Shown piece by piece: positions 44,431-56,015 of a DNA stretch of 64,000 nt. The translations under genes and the position numbers were made by a program. Source of the DNA: Rhodocollybia butyracea (taxonomy: Eukaryota > Basidiomycota > Agaricomycetes > Agaricales > Omphalotaceae); NCBI GenBank assembly GCA_015501585.1, contig JADNRY010000222.1:36837-100836 (forward strand), in the 5' to 3' direction. The notes beneath the pieces are model-generated. The model searched no databases, was not told the DNA's origin, and was given only the letters and a program-made list of their open reading frames with translations. Numbering within the stretch: position 1 is the first letter of the stretch; every line of letters starts with the position of its first letter.

Positions 44431-46466
44431 CACTTTAGGCAACCACATATTTGGTCTTATTAGTCTGCACTTTTGTTACATTGACCTTACTAAAAAGACC
44501 CAAAAACCTAGGCAAAACCCAGGCAGCTAGGTCATGACCTTGGGATTTAGGTCATGACCTAAAAAATTGGTCATGACCTAGGTCAGGTTGGTCTTTTCCT
44601 GGGGTTGGTAGGTCATGGCCTGGGGTGAGATAGGATATGGCCTAGGTGGGGCAGGGCATGGTCTAGGTGAGGGAGGGGATGGTCTAGGTGAGGGAGGGGA
44701 TGGTCTAGGAGGGGGAGGGTATAGTCTAGGAGGAGGAGGTTATGGTCTAGGAGGGGGATATATAGTTAGTTTAAGAGGTGTAGGGTGAGAGTGGAGGATG
44801 GTGAGATAGAGAGTATAAGCAAGAATGAAATATCATAGAATCATGACAAGAAATGTATAGTAACATATTGGGATTATTGGGATTTTTAACATATCTGTAG
44901 ATTATGACAAGATCAAGCTAAGTCACAGTGCCCTGTTCTGGGTTGTCAGGCAAGAATGTGACTTACCTGACCTAGCTGATTCAGGTCATGACCTACTTTT
45001 TGGTGAACTAGGTCATGACCATCAGGAAAAGCCATTTTTGCCTAGGTGACCCCAGAGTGGTCTAAAGCAAACTAGGTGACCTATGAATCCTATGGCATCC
45101 TAGGAATTTGGGCTCGTCCCTTGCCAGTCAAGGCTCTTGAGGATTCCCTAGGGTATCCTAGGCAAACCCAGGGCAAGCCTAGGTTTGCCCAGGTTTGCCC
45201 AGGTGTTCCCCAGGTGTTCCCCAGGAGCACCTGGGCAAACCTGGGCAGACCTAGGCCTGCCTAGGGAATCGTCAAGAGCCTTGACTGGCAAGGGATGAGC
45301 CTAAATTCCTAGGATGCCATAAGATTCATAGGTCACCTAGTTTGCTTTAGGCCACTCTGGGGTCACCTAGGCAAAAACGGCTTTTCCTGATGACCTACCT
45401 GACCTAGGTCATGACCTGGGTGAACTACATCAGTTTTGTCATTTCTTAATTGGGTAGTGAAAACAGCTTTGACCTCATCCACTGCAAATTTGTCACTTCT
45501 CAATTAGGCAATGAAAACAGCTTTGGCCTCATCCACTGCAAAAGTTTTGAAATTGCCTAATTAAGAAATAAAAGTCTATTGAAATAAAATTGCCTAATAT
45601 AGTAATTTATAAAAATTTCCAAATGTATCTAACTCTATTAAAAAAACATAAAACCGGTTAAGGTGTTTGAAAATTGCCTTATTTGGTAATAAAAACAGCT
45701 TTGACCTCATCCACTGCAAAAATGGAAAAATTTCCTAATTTAGTAATTTTTAAATTGGCTTGGGTCATGACTTAGGCCAGGTAGGTCAGGACCTAGTTCA
45801 CCCAGGTCATGACCTAGGTCAGGTAGGTCATGACCTAGTTCACCCAGGTCATGACCTAAAAAAAGTAGGTCATAACCTGAATCAGCTAGGTCAGGTAAGT
45901 CACATTCTTGCCTGACAACCCAGAACAGGGCACTGTGACTTAGCTTGATCTTGTCATAATCTACAGATATGTAAAAAATCCCAATAATCCCAATATGTTA
46001 CTACACATTTCTTGTCATGATTCTATGATATTTCATTCTTGCTTATACTCTCTATCTCACCATCCTCCACTCTCACCCTACACCTCTTAAACTAACTATA
46101 TATCCCCCTCCTAGACCATAACCTCCTCCTAGACTATACCCTCCCCCTCCTAGACCATCCCCTCCCTCACCTAGACCATCCCCTCCCTCACCTAGACCAT
46201 CCCCTCCCTCACCTAGACCATGCCCTGCCCACCTAGGCCATATCCTATCTCACCCCAGGCCATGACCTACCAACCCCAGGAAAAGACCAACCTGACCTAG
46301 GTCATGACCAATTTTTTAGGTCATGACCTAATTCCCAGGTCATGACCTAAATCCCAAGGTCATGACCTAGCTGCCTGGGTTTTGCCTAGGTTTTTGGGTC
46401 TTTTTAGTAAGGTCAATGTAGCAAAAGTGCAGACTAATAAGACCAAATATGTGGGTGACTGAACTG
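44431..46466. mobile_element. 2036-bp palindromic element (family X), TSD CCGGCGG
   Basis: Ends CACTTTAGGCAACCACAT and, inverted, CAGTTCAGTCACCCACAT. CCGGCGG is repeated at 44424-44430 and 46467-46473. The two arms (about 600-700 bp) are near-perfect inverted repeats carrying dozens of GGTCATGACC palindromes and G-rich TAGG(A/T)GGGGGAGG runs. Between them lie a 373-bp foldback element and a core (45424-45755) with CAGCTTTGACCTCATCCACT repeats shared with family Y. Non-autonomous. The 7-bp duplication fits no standard superfamily exactly. Confidence 0.8.
45020..45392. mobile_element. 373-bp foldback element, TSD AC
   Basis: Almost the whole unit is one hairpin: CATCAGGAAAAGCCATTTTT...GGCTTTTCCTGATG, with arms of about 185 bp meeting near CACCTGGG/CCCAGGTG sequence. 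AC flanks both sides (45018-45019 and 45393-45394), and removing the unit restores the GGTCATGACC motif of the host element. A second copy is at 52711-53072. Confidence 0.85.
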
Positions 46467-46473
46467 CCGGCGG

Positions 46474-46741
46474 AGTCAACAGGCCGATGATCTTTTGCGC
46501 CTCTTAAGCTTATAGCCATATAATTGTCAACCTACATAATTGATGAGACCATAATCAATAATGCTGTCTTGGATGTACCTCCACAGGTTAGACTTGAGCC
46601 AGTAGCCTGAGTGACTTACTACAACTTTGATAGACTATTATCGAGGGGCCACCTCTGACAAGTGCTCTGCATTGATTTTGCTGAAGTTTCTGAGGATCAT
46701 GCTTACAGATCTGCTGTTACAATAATATGTTATGCATACCA
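46474..46741. other. no gene recognised
   Basis: Short interval between two mobile elements. Possible exon-like sequence (CTGAAGTTTCTGAGGATCAT) would continue to 56016 if the Copia element were absent, but no protein family is visible. Confidence 0.3.
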
Positions 46742-46746
46742 GTGCA

Positions 46747-47013
46747 TGTTGAATAACTCCGTATCCATATCCAGTGCAATATGGTCTGCTTTGGCATTAC
46801 CTTTATTCATTGCTTATTCAAGGTTTCAGACTTATATAAGTGTAGTTATTATTTTTCCCTTTCCTCAGTTGATTCCATTACAACTGAGGTGAGATTACTT
46901 TTACTTATGATTCGCTTTCTATTTCTTACTGATTTTCTATTGTAGCTTTACGTTGTCCAACAGGTATATAATAAAGTTGATTCCATTACAACTGAGCTTT
47001 ATGTTGTCCAACA
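46747..47013 (+). repeat. Copia 5' LTR
   Basis: Contains the TATA-like TATATAAG at 46833-46840 and a duplicated GTTGATTCCATTACAACTGA. The TG...CA ends are intact. It differs from the 3' LTR at about five bases, mostly transitions. Confidence 0.93.
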
Positions 47014-47854
47014 GATTATGAGACTCAAGTTTCTATGAGCTTGAAGATTTATTATTTTTGATACAACGATACCGATACTACCTATTATACCTAGCCAACG
47101 ATGTCATCCGGAAATAGCGGCTCGCTTCCAAACGTACCACAATTCTCCAATTCTGAAAGACTTACGGGAGAGGCAAACTGGAAGTTGTACAAAGGAAGAG
47201 TTGTACAAACCTGCCAGTCCAAAGGGCTCCACAGATACCTCACAGGAATTATCTCAAAACCTGCACCTACCATCATAGTCACTTCTGCAAGCACATCCAC
47301 TTCTCCCTTGACAACAACGACAACTACAGGAGCAACCCCTATTACTCCTACCCCTATCTTCAGTCTTACCCCCTCTGCTGAAGAATGGGCCATGTGTGAG
47401 CGCTGGGTTGCCAACGTTATTATCTCAAATATCGAGGATCCTTCTGGAACTGGGCTAGACGAGAGTCAGTCAGCTTTCGAAATTTTCACATATCTGGGAA
47501 AATTATACGAACAAGTCAGCAAACAGCGTCTCTATAACACTGATACAGCGCTCAGATCTGTTTGGTTTGACCCATCTTTATTCACTGCCAATGCGCTTGT
47601 GGATGTTATGGAAGCCCATCAGGCAAAACTTTGTAGCATGAAAAAGAAACTTACCGATCTTGGAGGTGTTCTTGAAGATGGACAGTTTTGTCAAATAGTC
47701 ATTTGCTCTGTGCCAAGTGACTGGAATCCAGAGATGAGGAATGTTCCTGGTACCACTGCTGAAGCAGCGTTCACTCACCTTACCGCTGTCTGGCTTGACT
47801 GCAAGGAGGAACAAGAGAAGGCAGCAACTGAACATGTTTTACTTGCTGAGGCGG

Positions 47855-50128
47855 TATTAGGCCTAAAATCGGCCTAAGGCATGTAACCGTACATTTTGAC
47901 GCTTTGTACGTGTTATACAATGCAATAAGAGAGTTATACGGAGCCCGAGCGTGATAGCTGTTGCCGAGGCAAAGAACTTAACAATAATACTCAGCGAGCC
48001 GTGAAGGTACGCCCACAAGCGTAGCCTAGAGCCAAGCTAGCGAGGATACCTGGGCTGCCCGGAGATGTAACGCTAGATTGTCAATCTAGTTATACCCAAA
48101 GAGTGTAGACTCTCTAAACTACAGGACATCTCGAAGTGGGATAAGTACTAAGCCAACGCGTTACTCGAGGGAAGGAATTATGAGGGAAGGCATCCCTCGC
48201 ACTAAGACCCCCAACAAGCTATGTTAAGATGTGGACTTTACAGTCCGTAACAATGGACCAGAACGATCCCAAGGAAAACCGTAAAGATCTATTTGCGGCA
48301 CGGGTCGCAACCGTGAGGACGGTAGAAACATGCTTAGCGGTCCTATGGAAAGCTACGCGCCGGGATAGCCTTGGCAAATCGAAACATTTGATCTTAGAAA
48401 TCATACACGGAAGGTCTTATCCGTTAAAGCCGACAATCGGGAATCACTTGTACATACTCAGCGCAGTTGCTCGAGATTATCATAAGTGGTGTCGTTGGAA
48501 AGCTAGATAACAGGTCTTCTCGAGAGAATGTTAATCACACTCAGGATGGACAGAACTATCCGAGGAATAGAATGAAACTCACCCAAGGGAAACCGGGCGG
48601 CGAGTGATCATGAAGCGTAAAGGTACTCCTGACCCGGAGAATTGTGGAGTAATCGGAGAAACCTCGCTCGGATCAAAACACTCTAAAACTATGTTAATCC
48701 TCACGAAATCATATTTTACCTCTGATATATACCCAAGAATGGACTATTTCTTTATTGTGTGTACCATATATAGGCTGGAGTTTCCTTTCCGAGCCAGATT
48801 CCTCTGTTCCACTCTCTTTCTGTCTCTCTCCGTATCTGTTTCATCTATTTTTCGTATTAAACTCTCTCTACTCAGTATATAAGCCAGACATATTTATTCA
48901 ATAAGACAAGTTACTTGCCACCTCCCCTGTACGAGATTGGTTGTGTTCCTTCACCTCAAAGTTTCTTGCCCTCGACTTGACTGATAAGACCAGTGCTCCG
49001 TAGAACGTCCCCTCGGGACTAGTAGCGTGACGCCTCCTGACTTGGTTATCTTTAGAAAGTAATAAACTTCACGAAGTTACTTGCCACCTCCCCCGTACGA
49101 GATTGGTTGTGTTCCTTCACCTCAGAGGATCTTTCCCTCGATTTGTATGTTAGGAAGTGAGCTCCGTAGAACGTCCTCGGGACTAGTAGCGTGACGCTTC
49201 TCTACTTAACTACGAGTTGGTTGTTAGTTTCTTCACCTAGTAAGTAGCTGGTCACCTCCCTACGTGTTCCCGCGGAGAAGTGTTAGTTGCTTCACGAAGT
49301 TGTTAGCCAGTCTTGACGCTTTACCGCGGAGTGACTGATAGTTTCTTCAAGGAGTTTGATTTACTGTCATATTACTTGCTCGGCGGAATTTGGCCTGTAA
49401 TAGAATTTCACAAACTTCCTTTGGCCCACTTGAGAATCTGATCGAGTCTTGAGCATGTGAGTTCCCTCGAACTTTAGATCAACCTTAAATCTAGTTGCTT
49501 CCTTAGAGGGGACGGTTTCTAGTAAGGAATTATTCGGCTCCAGAGTGAGGGTTCCTTAGTCGACTTCCCTGTGAAGTTAGGCAAGCCACTAAGATTGTGG
49601 TACAAGTTCCTAGTGATTAAGTTCACTCACAATATCGTAGCTTGGCCCAGAGTTTGGTCGAGGACTTTACGGCGTCACAGCAGCTAGTGCCAGAGTTTGC
49701 CTAGGGTTGTTGACAAACCTCGAGATTACTATTCTAGCTAGAGCCAGAGTTTGCCTAGGAGAATCTTAGTTTCGTTGTATTGGTTTTGATTTTGATTATT
49801 TGGTTTTGGACACATACACATTATTGGTTTTGGTTTGGTTATATTGATTCGGACATCCCGACGTTCCCTTGTACATATGTACACCCAGCTGGGCTTCCCT
49901 CGACTCAGTTCTAAGAGTTGTCTAAGCTTAGTTACCCACGTTAGCGCTACAGTCTTGAACCTGGAGCAGTCGCGCGCGTACATCCGATATTACAAGACTT
50001 TCCCTCGGGGAATCTCTGACAACCCGCCCTCGCTCCCTTACATATTGATAGTCTGGTTAGGTGCGGTAGTGTTTTTGTTAGGTTGTTTTATAGCACCTTT
50101 CGCATACCTACACGTAAATACCCAAATA
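47855..50128 (+). mobile_element. solo long LTR, 2274 bp, TSD GCGG, in Copia gag
   Basis: Starts TATTAGGCCTAAAATCGG and ends TAAATACCCAAATA, with GCGG at 47851-47854 and 50129-50132. Removal restores the Copia frame (LAEA-AKAKAMA). This is the most complete copy of the long-LTR family in the window and fixes its ends. It must be younger than the Copia insertion. Its last ~300 bp read through in frame into Copia sequence (open from 49835). Confidence 0.9.
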
Positions 50129-51815
50129 GCGGCCAAAGCAAAGGCAATGGCAATTCCTGTATCCTCTTTGGATTCGAGACCAGTATGCACAAATTGTGGG
50201 AAATCTGGACACATCTTGAAGAAGTGTTGGGAAAAAGGTGGTGGATCTGAAGGCAAAGCTCCGAAGTTCTGGTGTAAGCCTCCCGAAGCTACTGCAGCAT
50301 CTTCAGATGTTACTACTCTGATGGTGACTTTCGATTCCTCCATGGATTTTGGTGAAGGTACTACTACGCTCCCTTACCACAATGAAAGTACTGAGCCTCT
50401 TCCTAACAGGCAAGGCAATGTTGCTCTGAATAGGGAGTTAGAGGCTAGTCTTTCTAGTGGGAGCGTATATAGTTCTGTTGTATCATTCACAAACAATTCA
50501 ATTCCTTCACTCACCAATTGTCCAAAAACATTTCTTGATTCTGATGCATCGGCCCATTGCTGGGTAAACAACGAAGACTTCTTTGAGTATCAGACCGTCA
50601 GCAATCAGGGTGGAAATAGCGCAATTGCAGGGGAAAGTGGCCGCTTTTGTATCCTAGGTCTTGGGAAAGTCAAATTCTTCACCAAGGTTGGAGGAGAGGA
50701 GAGGCTAATTCACCTCCAAGGTGTCCAACATACACCCATTTTTGCAAATAACTTGATATCCCTACCGACATTAGACAAATTGGGTTTTTCGGGTACTTGG
50801 GGTAACAACCTTATGACCGTAAACTCATGCAAGGGAAAACCAGTTCTTCTTGGTGTTGGAAAGGAGCGAATGTACAAAGTCGATGTTATTGGCCAGGGCA
50901 ATACAGAAGTCTGCTACTCACACTCTCGCAATAGACCAACCGACATCATTACATGGCACTGTTGATTGGCGCATGTCTCCATTCCTAGGATCCTCCATAT
51001 GGCCTCCAAGAATCTTGTTGACAGATTGCATATTACTTCTAAGGAAGTGGTTGGTCTTTGCAAGAACTGCCTTCGTGGAAAAGCTGTCAAACAACCATTC
51101 AATGAAGTTTTTGAGCATGAAAAGGAGGTATTAGAGCGAGTACATATTGACCTGTGGGGACCAGCGTCTGTGCCAAGTAGTGATGGGGAGGGTTGGGTCG
51201 GTGACCCTTGACCCAACCCGGCCCTTGCAGAGGATCAAAGAGGGTCAAGGGCCAGGGTCAGGATTTTGCTGACCCCTGGCCCTGGGTCTTGACCTTGGGC
51301 CAAGATCAAGTCTAAAGCTCATGCCTGGGTGCTCTTGAGTGTTGAATGTTTTTGCTCAATACCCTGAGTCTACTAGTAAATTCACTAGTACATAGTCACT
51401 TGTAAACTTAGCCCATGAGTAAAGCACGGAGAACTGTAAATTTAATACACTACCCATCATCTTGTGACACATTAGTGCACAAAAATGCAAGAACAGCAAG
51501 GATTCACAGTCAAATTTCTTCTTATGTTGTAACCTATCAGATAGACATAGTACAGTATCTAACTCTATTGGCTGTAATGAAGTTATTCTGCTTGAGCTTT
51601 TCATTGAAGTAGTAACTAGTATGAACCATTTTGGATAAGATCATGGCCTGTCTACTATCATCATAGTACCCCTAGCCCTACTGAACACCAAGTTGGGGCA
51701 GAGGAATCAAAGGAGAGACAATTTTGGCTGAAACTCTAGCTAATTCTCAACGATTTCCTTTTTAGGAGTGGCCCTGGGCCGGACCCTGATCCGACCCGAC
51801 CCGACCCTGACCTAG

Positions 51816-52694
51816 TAGAGATGTCCACGAGTCCGGATCCAAGTATACTTGGATCCGGAGCGCAAGTACTTGTGGCCTAAAAGGCCTGACTCATGGGAAA
51901 CGGGTCACTGACTCGCAAGTATTACTTGCGGGTTCTTGAGAACGGACCGCCGGTCCGACGACGGTTGTTTTGGGCTCAAGTAGCACCACCGGCATGATAC
52001 CCGCCACCCCGTGTCTTACTGTATTTGTTATTACTTTACTATTTATATTGACTACCGTACTTCCAATAAAGGGATCGTTTGCGCCCCCGTTTCCGCGCCC
52101 CCCTAAATTCTGTCTGATAAGCTTTTGCTTATTATCGCTTCTGGACCTATCGCTCACACGGGTCTCACAAGTACTTGTGGATCCGCACACTAATCAAGTA
52201 GTTACAGCTATATTCACAAGTATTTACCATTATTTACTTGCATACAGTGATTGTACAGTGTATAATGCTATTAAAAACCTGTACTTTACTTGTTACACTG
52301 ATTTCATACTATGGTATGAAGTAAAAATGTACTGACAGTTAGGCTTTGGATTGTAGACAGCCTACGGCGATTGGGCGCTAAAATAAGCGCTCAGTCGCTG
52401 TGAGCTGTCTACAACCTCAAACATGTGTGGCAGTACTTGATAAGTACTATAATAAATATGATACTATTAATTACTGTAAGTTTTGATCACCAACAACAAA
52501 TATATGAGTTCATATTGCTTGCACAAGTCACACAAGTACTTGCAAGTCCACCGAAAATTGCAAATGTCTGACTTGTGACCCGCGCCTGACCCGTGGGAAA
52601 CAGATCCTGGGATCCGCAAGTCACATACTTGCGGGTTTTCCCACGGATCTTACCTGCGAGTACTTGTGAAGACTTGGACTCGTGGACATCTCTA
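51816..52694. mobile_element. 879-bp nested inverted-repeat element (hAT-like)
   Basis: Starts TAGAGATGTCCACGAGTCC and ends with its exact inverse GGACTCGTGGACATCTCTA. Inside are repeated CAAGTACTTG palindromes and GCGGGTT motifs near both ends. No coding capacity of note; a 121-residue ORF at 51970-52335 has no recognisable domain. An 8-bp duplication is not clear (TGACCTAG versus TGGGCCTG). Confidence 0.75.
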
Positions 52695-52710
52695 TGGGCC
52701 TGACCCTCTT

Positions 52711-53072
52711 CATCAGGAAAAGCTGTTTTTGCCTAGGTGACTCCAGAGTGGCCTAAAGCAAACTGGGTGACCTATGAATCCTATGGCATCCTAGGAATTT
52801 GGGCTTGTCCCTTGCCAGTCAAGGCTCTTGAGGATTCCCTAGGCAAGCCTAGGTCTGCCCAGGTTTGCCCAGGTGCTCCTGGGGAACACCTGGGCAGACC
52901 TGGGCAAACCTAGGCTTGCCCTGGGTTTGCCTAGGATACCCTAGGGAATCCTCAAGAGCCTTGACTGGCAAGGGACGAGCCCAAATTCCTAGGATGCCAT
53001 AGGATTCATAGGTCACCTAGTTTGCTTTAGGCCACTCTGGGGTCACCTAGGCAAAAATGGCTTTTCCTGATG
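52711..53072. mobile_element. 362-bp foldback element, TSD TT
   Basis: Second copy of the foldback at 45020-45392: CATCAGGAAAAGCTGTTTTT...GGCTTTTCCTGATG, a hairpin over almost its full length. TT flanks both sides (52709-52710 and 53073-53074). It lies within the hAT-like element, next to the 51816-52694 element. Confidence 0.85.
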
Positions 53073-55743
53073 TTAGGTGGGCCAGGGTCAGGATTTTAGC
53101 TGGCCCTGACCCTTGGTGACCCGACCCAACCACAGGGCCTATGACCCGACCCGGCCCTCCCCAACGCTAGTGCCAAGTATCTCTGGAAAGAGATATGCAA
53201 TGGTATTCATGGATGGCAAATCTTCAGCCTGATTTCCTTCATTCATCATGAATAAGCAAAAGGAGACAACTCTGGAAGCAGTTGATAGATTTCATGTAAT
53301 GGTGGAATGTCAAACTGGGAAGAAGTTGAAAAGGATTAGGATTGACGGTGGAGGGGAACTTGTGAACGATCTGCTTGAAACATACTGTTTGAAGTCTGGA
53401 ATAATTATTAAGAAGATACCGCCATATTCTTCCTTCTCAAATGGTCTGGCAGAAAGAGGTTTCCAAATTATCTTTGAAGGAGTTCGGACAATGTTGGGTG
53501 AGGCAGGTTTGTTGCCGTCATTCTGGGCGGAAACAGCCAACACTTTCATATATGTCAACAACTTTGTACCCTCATCCCGCAACCCTGACCTCATTCCTAT
53601 TGAAGAGTGGACAAGTAAACATCAAGATGTCTCGCATCTATGCCCGTTTGGTTGTGAATGCTTTGTTACCTTGCCTAGGGTGAGAACAGGCAGGAAGATA
53701 GATATCAACCAGTCTGTCAAGGGGAAATTAATTGGGTATATGGGAAGACGTGGTTACAGAGTTTGGTGTCCGGAAACTAGGCATGTTGAAGAATCCAGGC
53801 ATGTCAGGTTTGAAGAAGGGGTTGCCCAGAGAACGCGTACTCCTGACTGTGATGAGGAAGAGCTGGTCCCTGATTACCCGATCGAGGTCACCAAGGATAT
53901 CAAAATTGATGATCCTATCAAACCGATAACGCCGCCGTCAGATCCTCCAGTTCCCGTACCAATACTTCCGCTTGTGCGTGATGCTCCTACTGTTGAACTT
54001 TGCCATGGGTCTAGAGAAAGAAAACCGACTCGGCGATGTATAGAAGAAATGGATTTTGTTGCAACTGATGATCTTGATGTCGTGAGTGTTGCATTTGCTT
54101 GTGTCATCGAGGATCCTTGGTCTTTTGGAATGCTTGTTGAAGGAGATGAATGGTTACCAAAAAGTTTCAATCATGCCATGATGCGCCCTGACCTGTGGAG
54201 AAGTCCAATGGAGCAAGAGTTCAACATGCTCATGGAGAAAGGTTGTTGGGAGCTGGTAACTCTTCCGGCTGGTGCAAATCTCATGGGAGGCAAGTGGGTC
54301 TTTGCGTTGAAGCGGGATGCTTCAGGAAAGCTTTTGAAGAGAAAAGCTCAATGGGTTGCTCAGGGTTTTACTCAAGTTTTTGGATTGGACTATGACCAGA
54401 CATATGGTGCTGTGGCTCGGATGGAGTCTGTCCACATTGTCCTAGCGATCATTGTTATTTTGGGTCTCTCTATGTTCCAGGTCAACTTTTGGGGCGCATT
54501 CCTCAATAGTCCCATCACCCACGATGTCTGTATGAGACAACCTGACGGCTTTGTTGAACCCGGAAATGAAAGACTGGTTTGCAAACTCAAGAAATCTATC
54601 TACGGTATGAAACAAGGCTCTCATGACTGGCAAGAGACTCTGGCAAAAGGTTATAAGGAGGATGGGTACATTTCTTCCAAGGCGGACCCGAGTATCCGTT
54701 ACAAATGTCTCAACAACGAGTACATGATTACCAGTACTTATGGAGACGATGTGTGTGGTGGGTCAACTACAGAACATGGAAAAAGGAAAGCAGTTAAGGA
54801 TTTGGGAAAGAGATGAGAATCGAGTGAAGTTTATTCAAAGGTATTATTGGGAATGGTTATCTCCCAAAATCTGAAGACAAAGGTGATTACTATCTCTCAA
54901 CAAGCCTATTTGACGTGGATGCTTGAGCATTTTAATTTACAGAACGTTCAAGTCCGTCATACTCCTCTACCACCAAATTTGCAAATATCGGAATCTCCTA
55001 CATCTTTGCCTGAAGACGAACAGCAATTTATGAGGGACAAACCTTTTGGTCCCTTTGTTGGTTCTGTATTGTGGATGCAAGGGTGTTCAAGGCCTGATTT
55101 TTCGCTTGCGGCAGGCCTCTTAGCTCATTTTCAACGAAACCCCAGGCGGCAACACTGGAACGCTGTTGAATGGCTTGCAGGTTATATTAAGGGCTCACTG
55201 GGGTATACTATCACTTTTTGTCTTCCTGTCTCATCCCCTAATCCTCCCGATGGCATGGGATTAAAACCGAAAGGATTTTCGGACTCAGATCACGCAGGGT
55301 GTCTTGATACAAGACGTTCCACATCCGGATATGTATTCTTTATGGCTGGAGCACCAGTCTCGTGGAGTTCAAAACGTCAAACAACGGTCTCTTTGTCCAC
55401 GACAGAATCGGAGTTTGTGGAGCTTTCAAGAGCGGCGCGACAAGCGGCTTGGTTGACTTCTTTCCTTGACGAAGCTGGTTTACCGCAGATTGGGCCTGTT
55501 AAACTGTGTGGCGACAACTTCACATCAATTCCCATCGCTCAAATGCCAAAGAAGCATGCTTTGGTAAAACACATTGATGTCAAACTTCACTATATTAGAG
55601 AGAGCGTTGCCGATGGTTCTATTGCACTGGAACAGATCTGTTCTGGGGAGAATGTGGCGGATATCTTCACGAAGCCGCTTAGCGGGCCGATTCACCGATC
55701 GATGGTTTGTATGCTAGGTATGGATAGTACGGAGTGGGGGGAA

Positions 55744-56010
55744 TGTTGAATAACTCCGTATCCATATCCAGTGCAAAATGGTCTGCTTTGGCATTACCTT
55801 TATTCATTGCTTATTCAGGGTTTCGGACTTATATAAGTGTAGTTATTATTTTTCCCTTTCCTCAGTTGATTCCATTACAACTGAGGTGAGATTACTTTTA
55901 CTTATGATTCGCTTTCTATTTCTTACTGATTTTCTATTGTAGCTTTACGTTGTCCAACAGGTATATAATAAAGTTGATTCCATTACAACTGAGCTTTACA
56001 TTGTCCAACA
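55744..56010 (+). repeat. Copia 3' LTR
   Basis: Matches 46747-47013 except about five substitutions. The polyprotein stop codon (TGA) overlaps its first bases. Confidence 0.93.
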
Positions 56011-56015
56011 GTGCA

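Larger units (their letters stand above)
51178..53169. mobile_element. 1992-bp hAT-like non-autonomous element, TSD GTGCCAAG
   Basis: Ends TAGTGATGGGGAGGGTTGGG and, inverted, TAGCGTTGGGGAGGGCCGGG; the 8-mer GTGCCAAG flanks both sides (51170-51177 and 53170-53177). An 8-bp duplication and TAG(N)G(T/A)TGGG ends are characteristic of hAT elements. Subterminal regions are packed with GGGTC/GACCC repeats. No transposase is encoded. It splits the Copia integrase and itself contains two smaller elements. Confidence 0.88.
47101..55749 (+). pseudogene. gag-pol: Copia gag-pol polyprotein, interrupted
   Basis: Gag starts at ATG 47101 (MSSGNSGSLPNVPQFSNS). After the solo LTR come a CCHC knuckle CTNCGKSGHILKKC (about 50188), a protease site LDSDAS in place of the usual DSGAS, and LAHVSIPRIL...CKNCLRGK with HIDLWGP of integrase. 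After the hAT insertion: RIDGGGE and NGLAERGFQ (integrase D and E). RT has LMGGKWVFALKRD, KAQWVAQGFTQ, VNFWGAFLN (Asn at 54484-54486 where Asp is expected) and YGDD. RNase H: SDSDHAGCLDTRRSTSGY, TTESEFVELS, KHIDVKLHYIRE, ADIFTKPL. In-frame TGA stops at 50963, 53230 and 54814 (the last at a likely Trp). The frame is otherwise continuous to the stop at the LTR border. Confidence 0.93.
46747..56010 (+). mobile_element. Ty1/Copia LTR retrotransposon, ~5.0 kb without nested inserts
   Basis: 267-bp LTRs (46747-47013 and 55744-56010) begin TGTTGAATAAC and end TTGTCCAACA. GTGCA is duplicated at 46742-46746 and 56011-56015. A purine run (GAGTGGGGGGAA) abuts the 3' LTR. The LTRs differ at about 5 of 267 positions, so insertion is fairly recent. 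Two large insertions lie inside gag and integrase. The order gag, protease, integrase, RT, RNase H defines Copia. Confidence 0.95.

Noticed and set aside
44520..46350. AGGTCATGACCT motifs as nuclear-receptor-type response elements
   Set aside because: Fungi lack classical nuclear receptors of that kind; the motifs occur only within a palindromic mobile element and fit subterminal transposase sites better.
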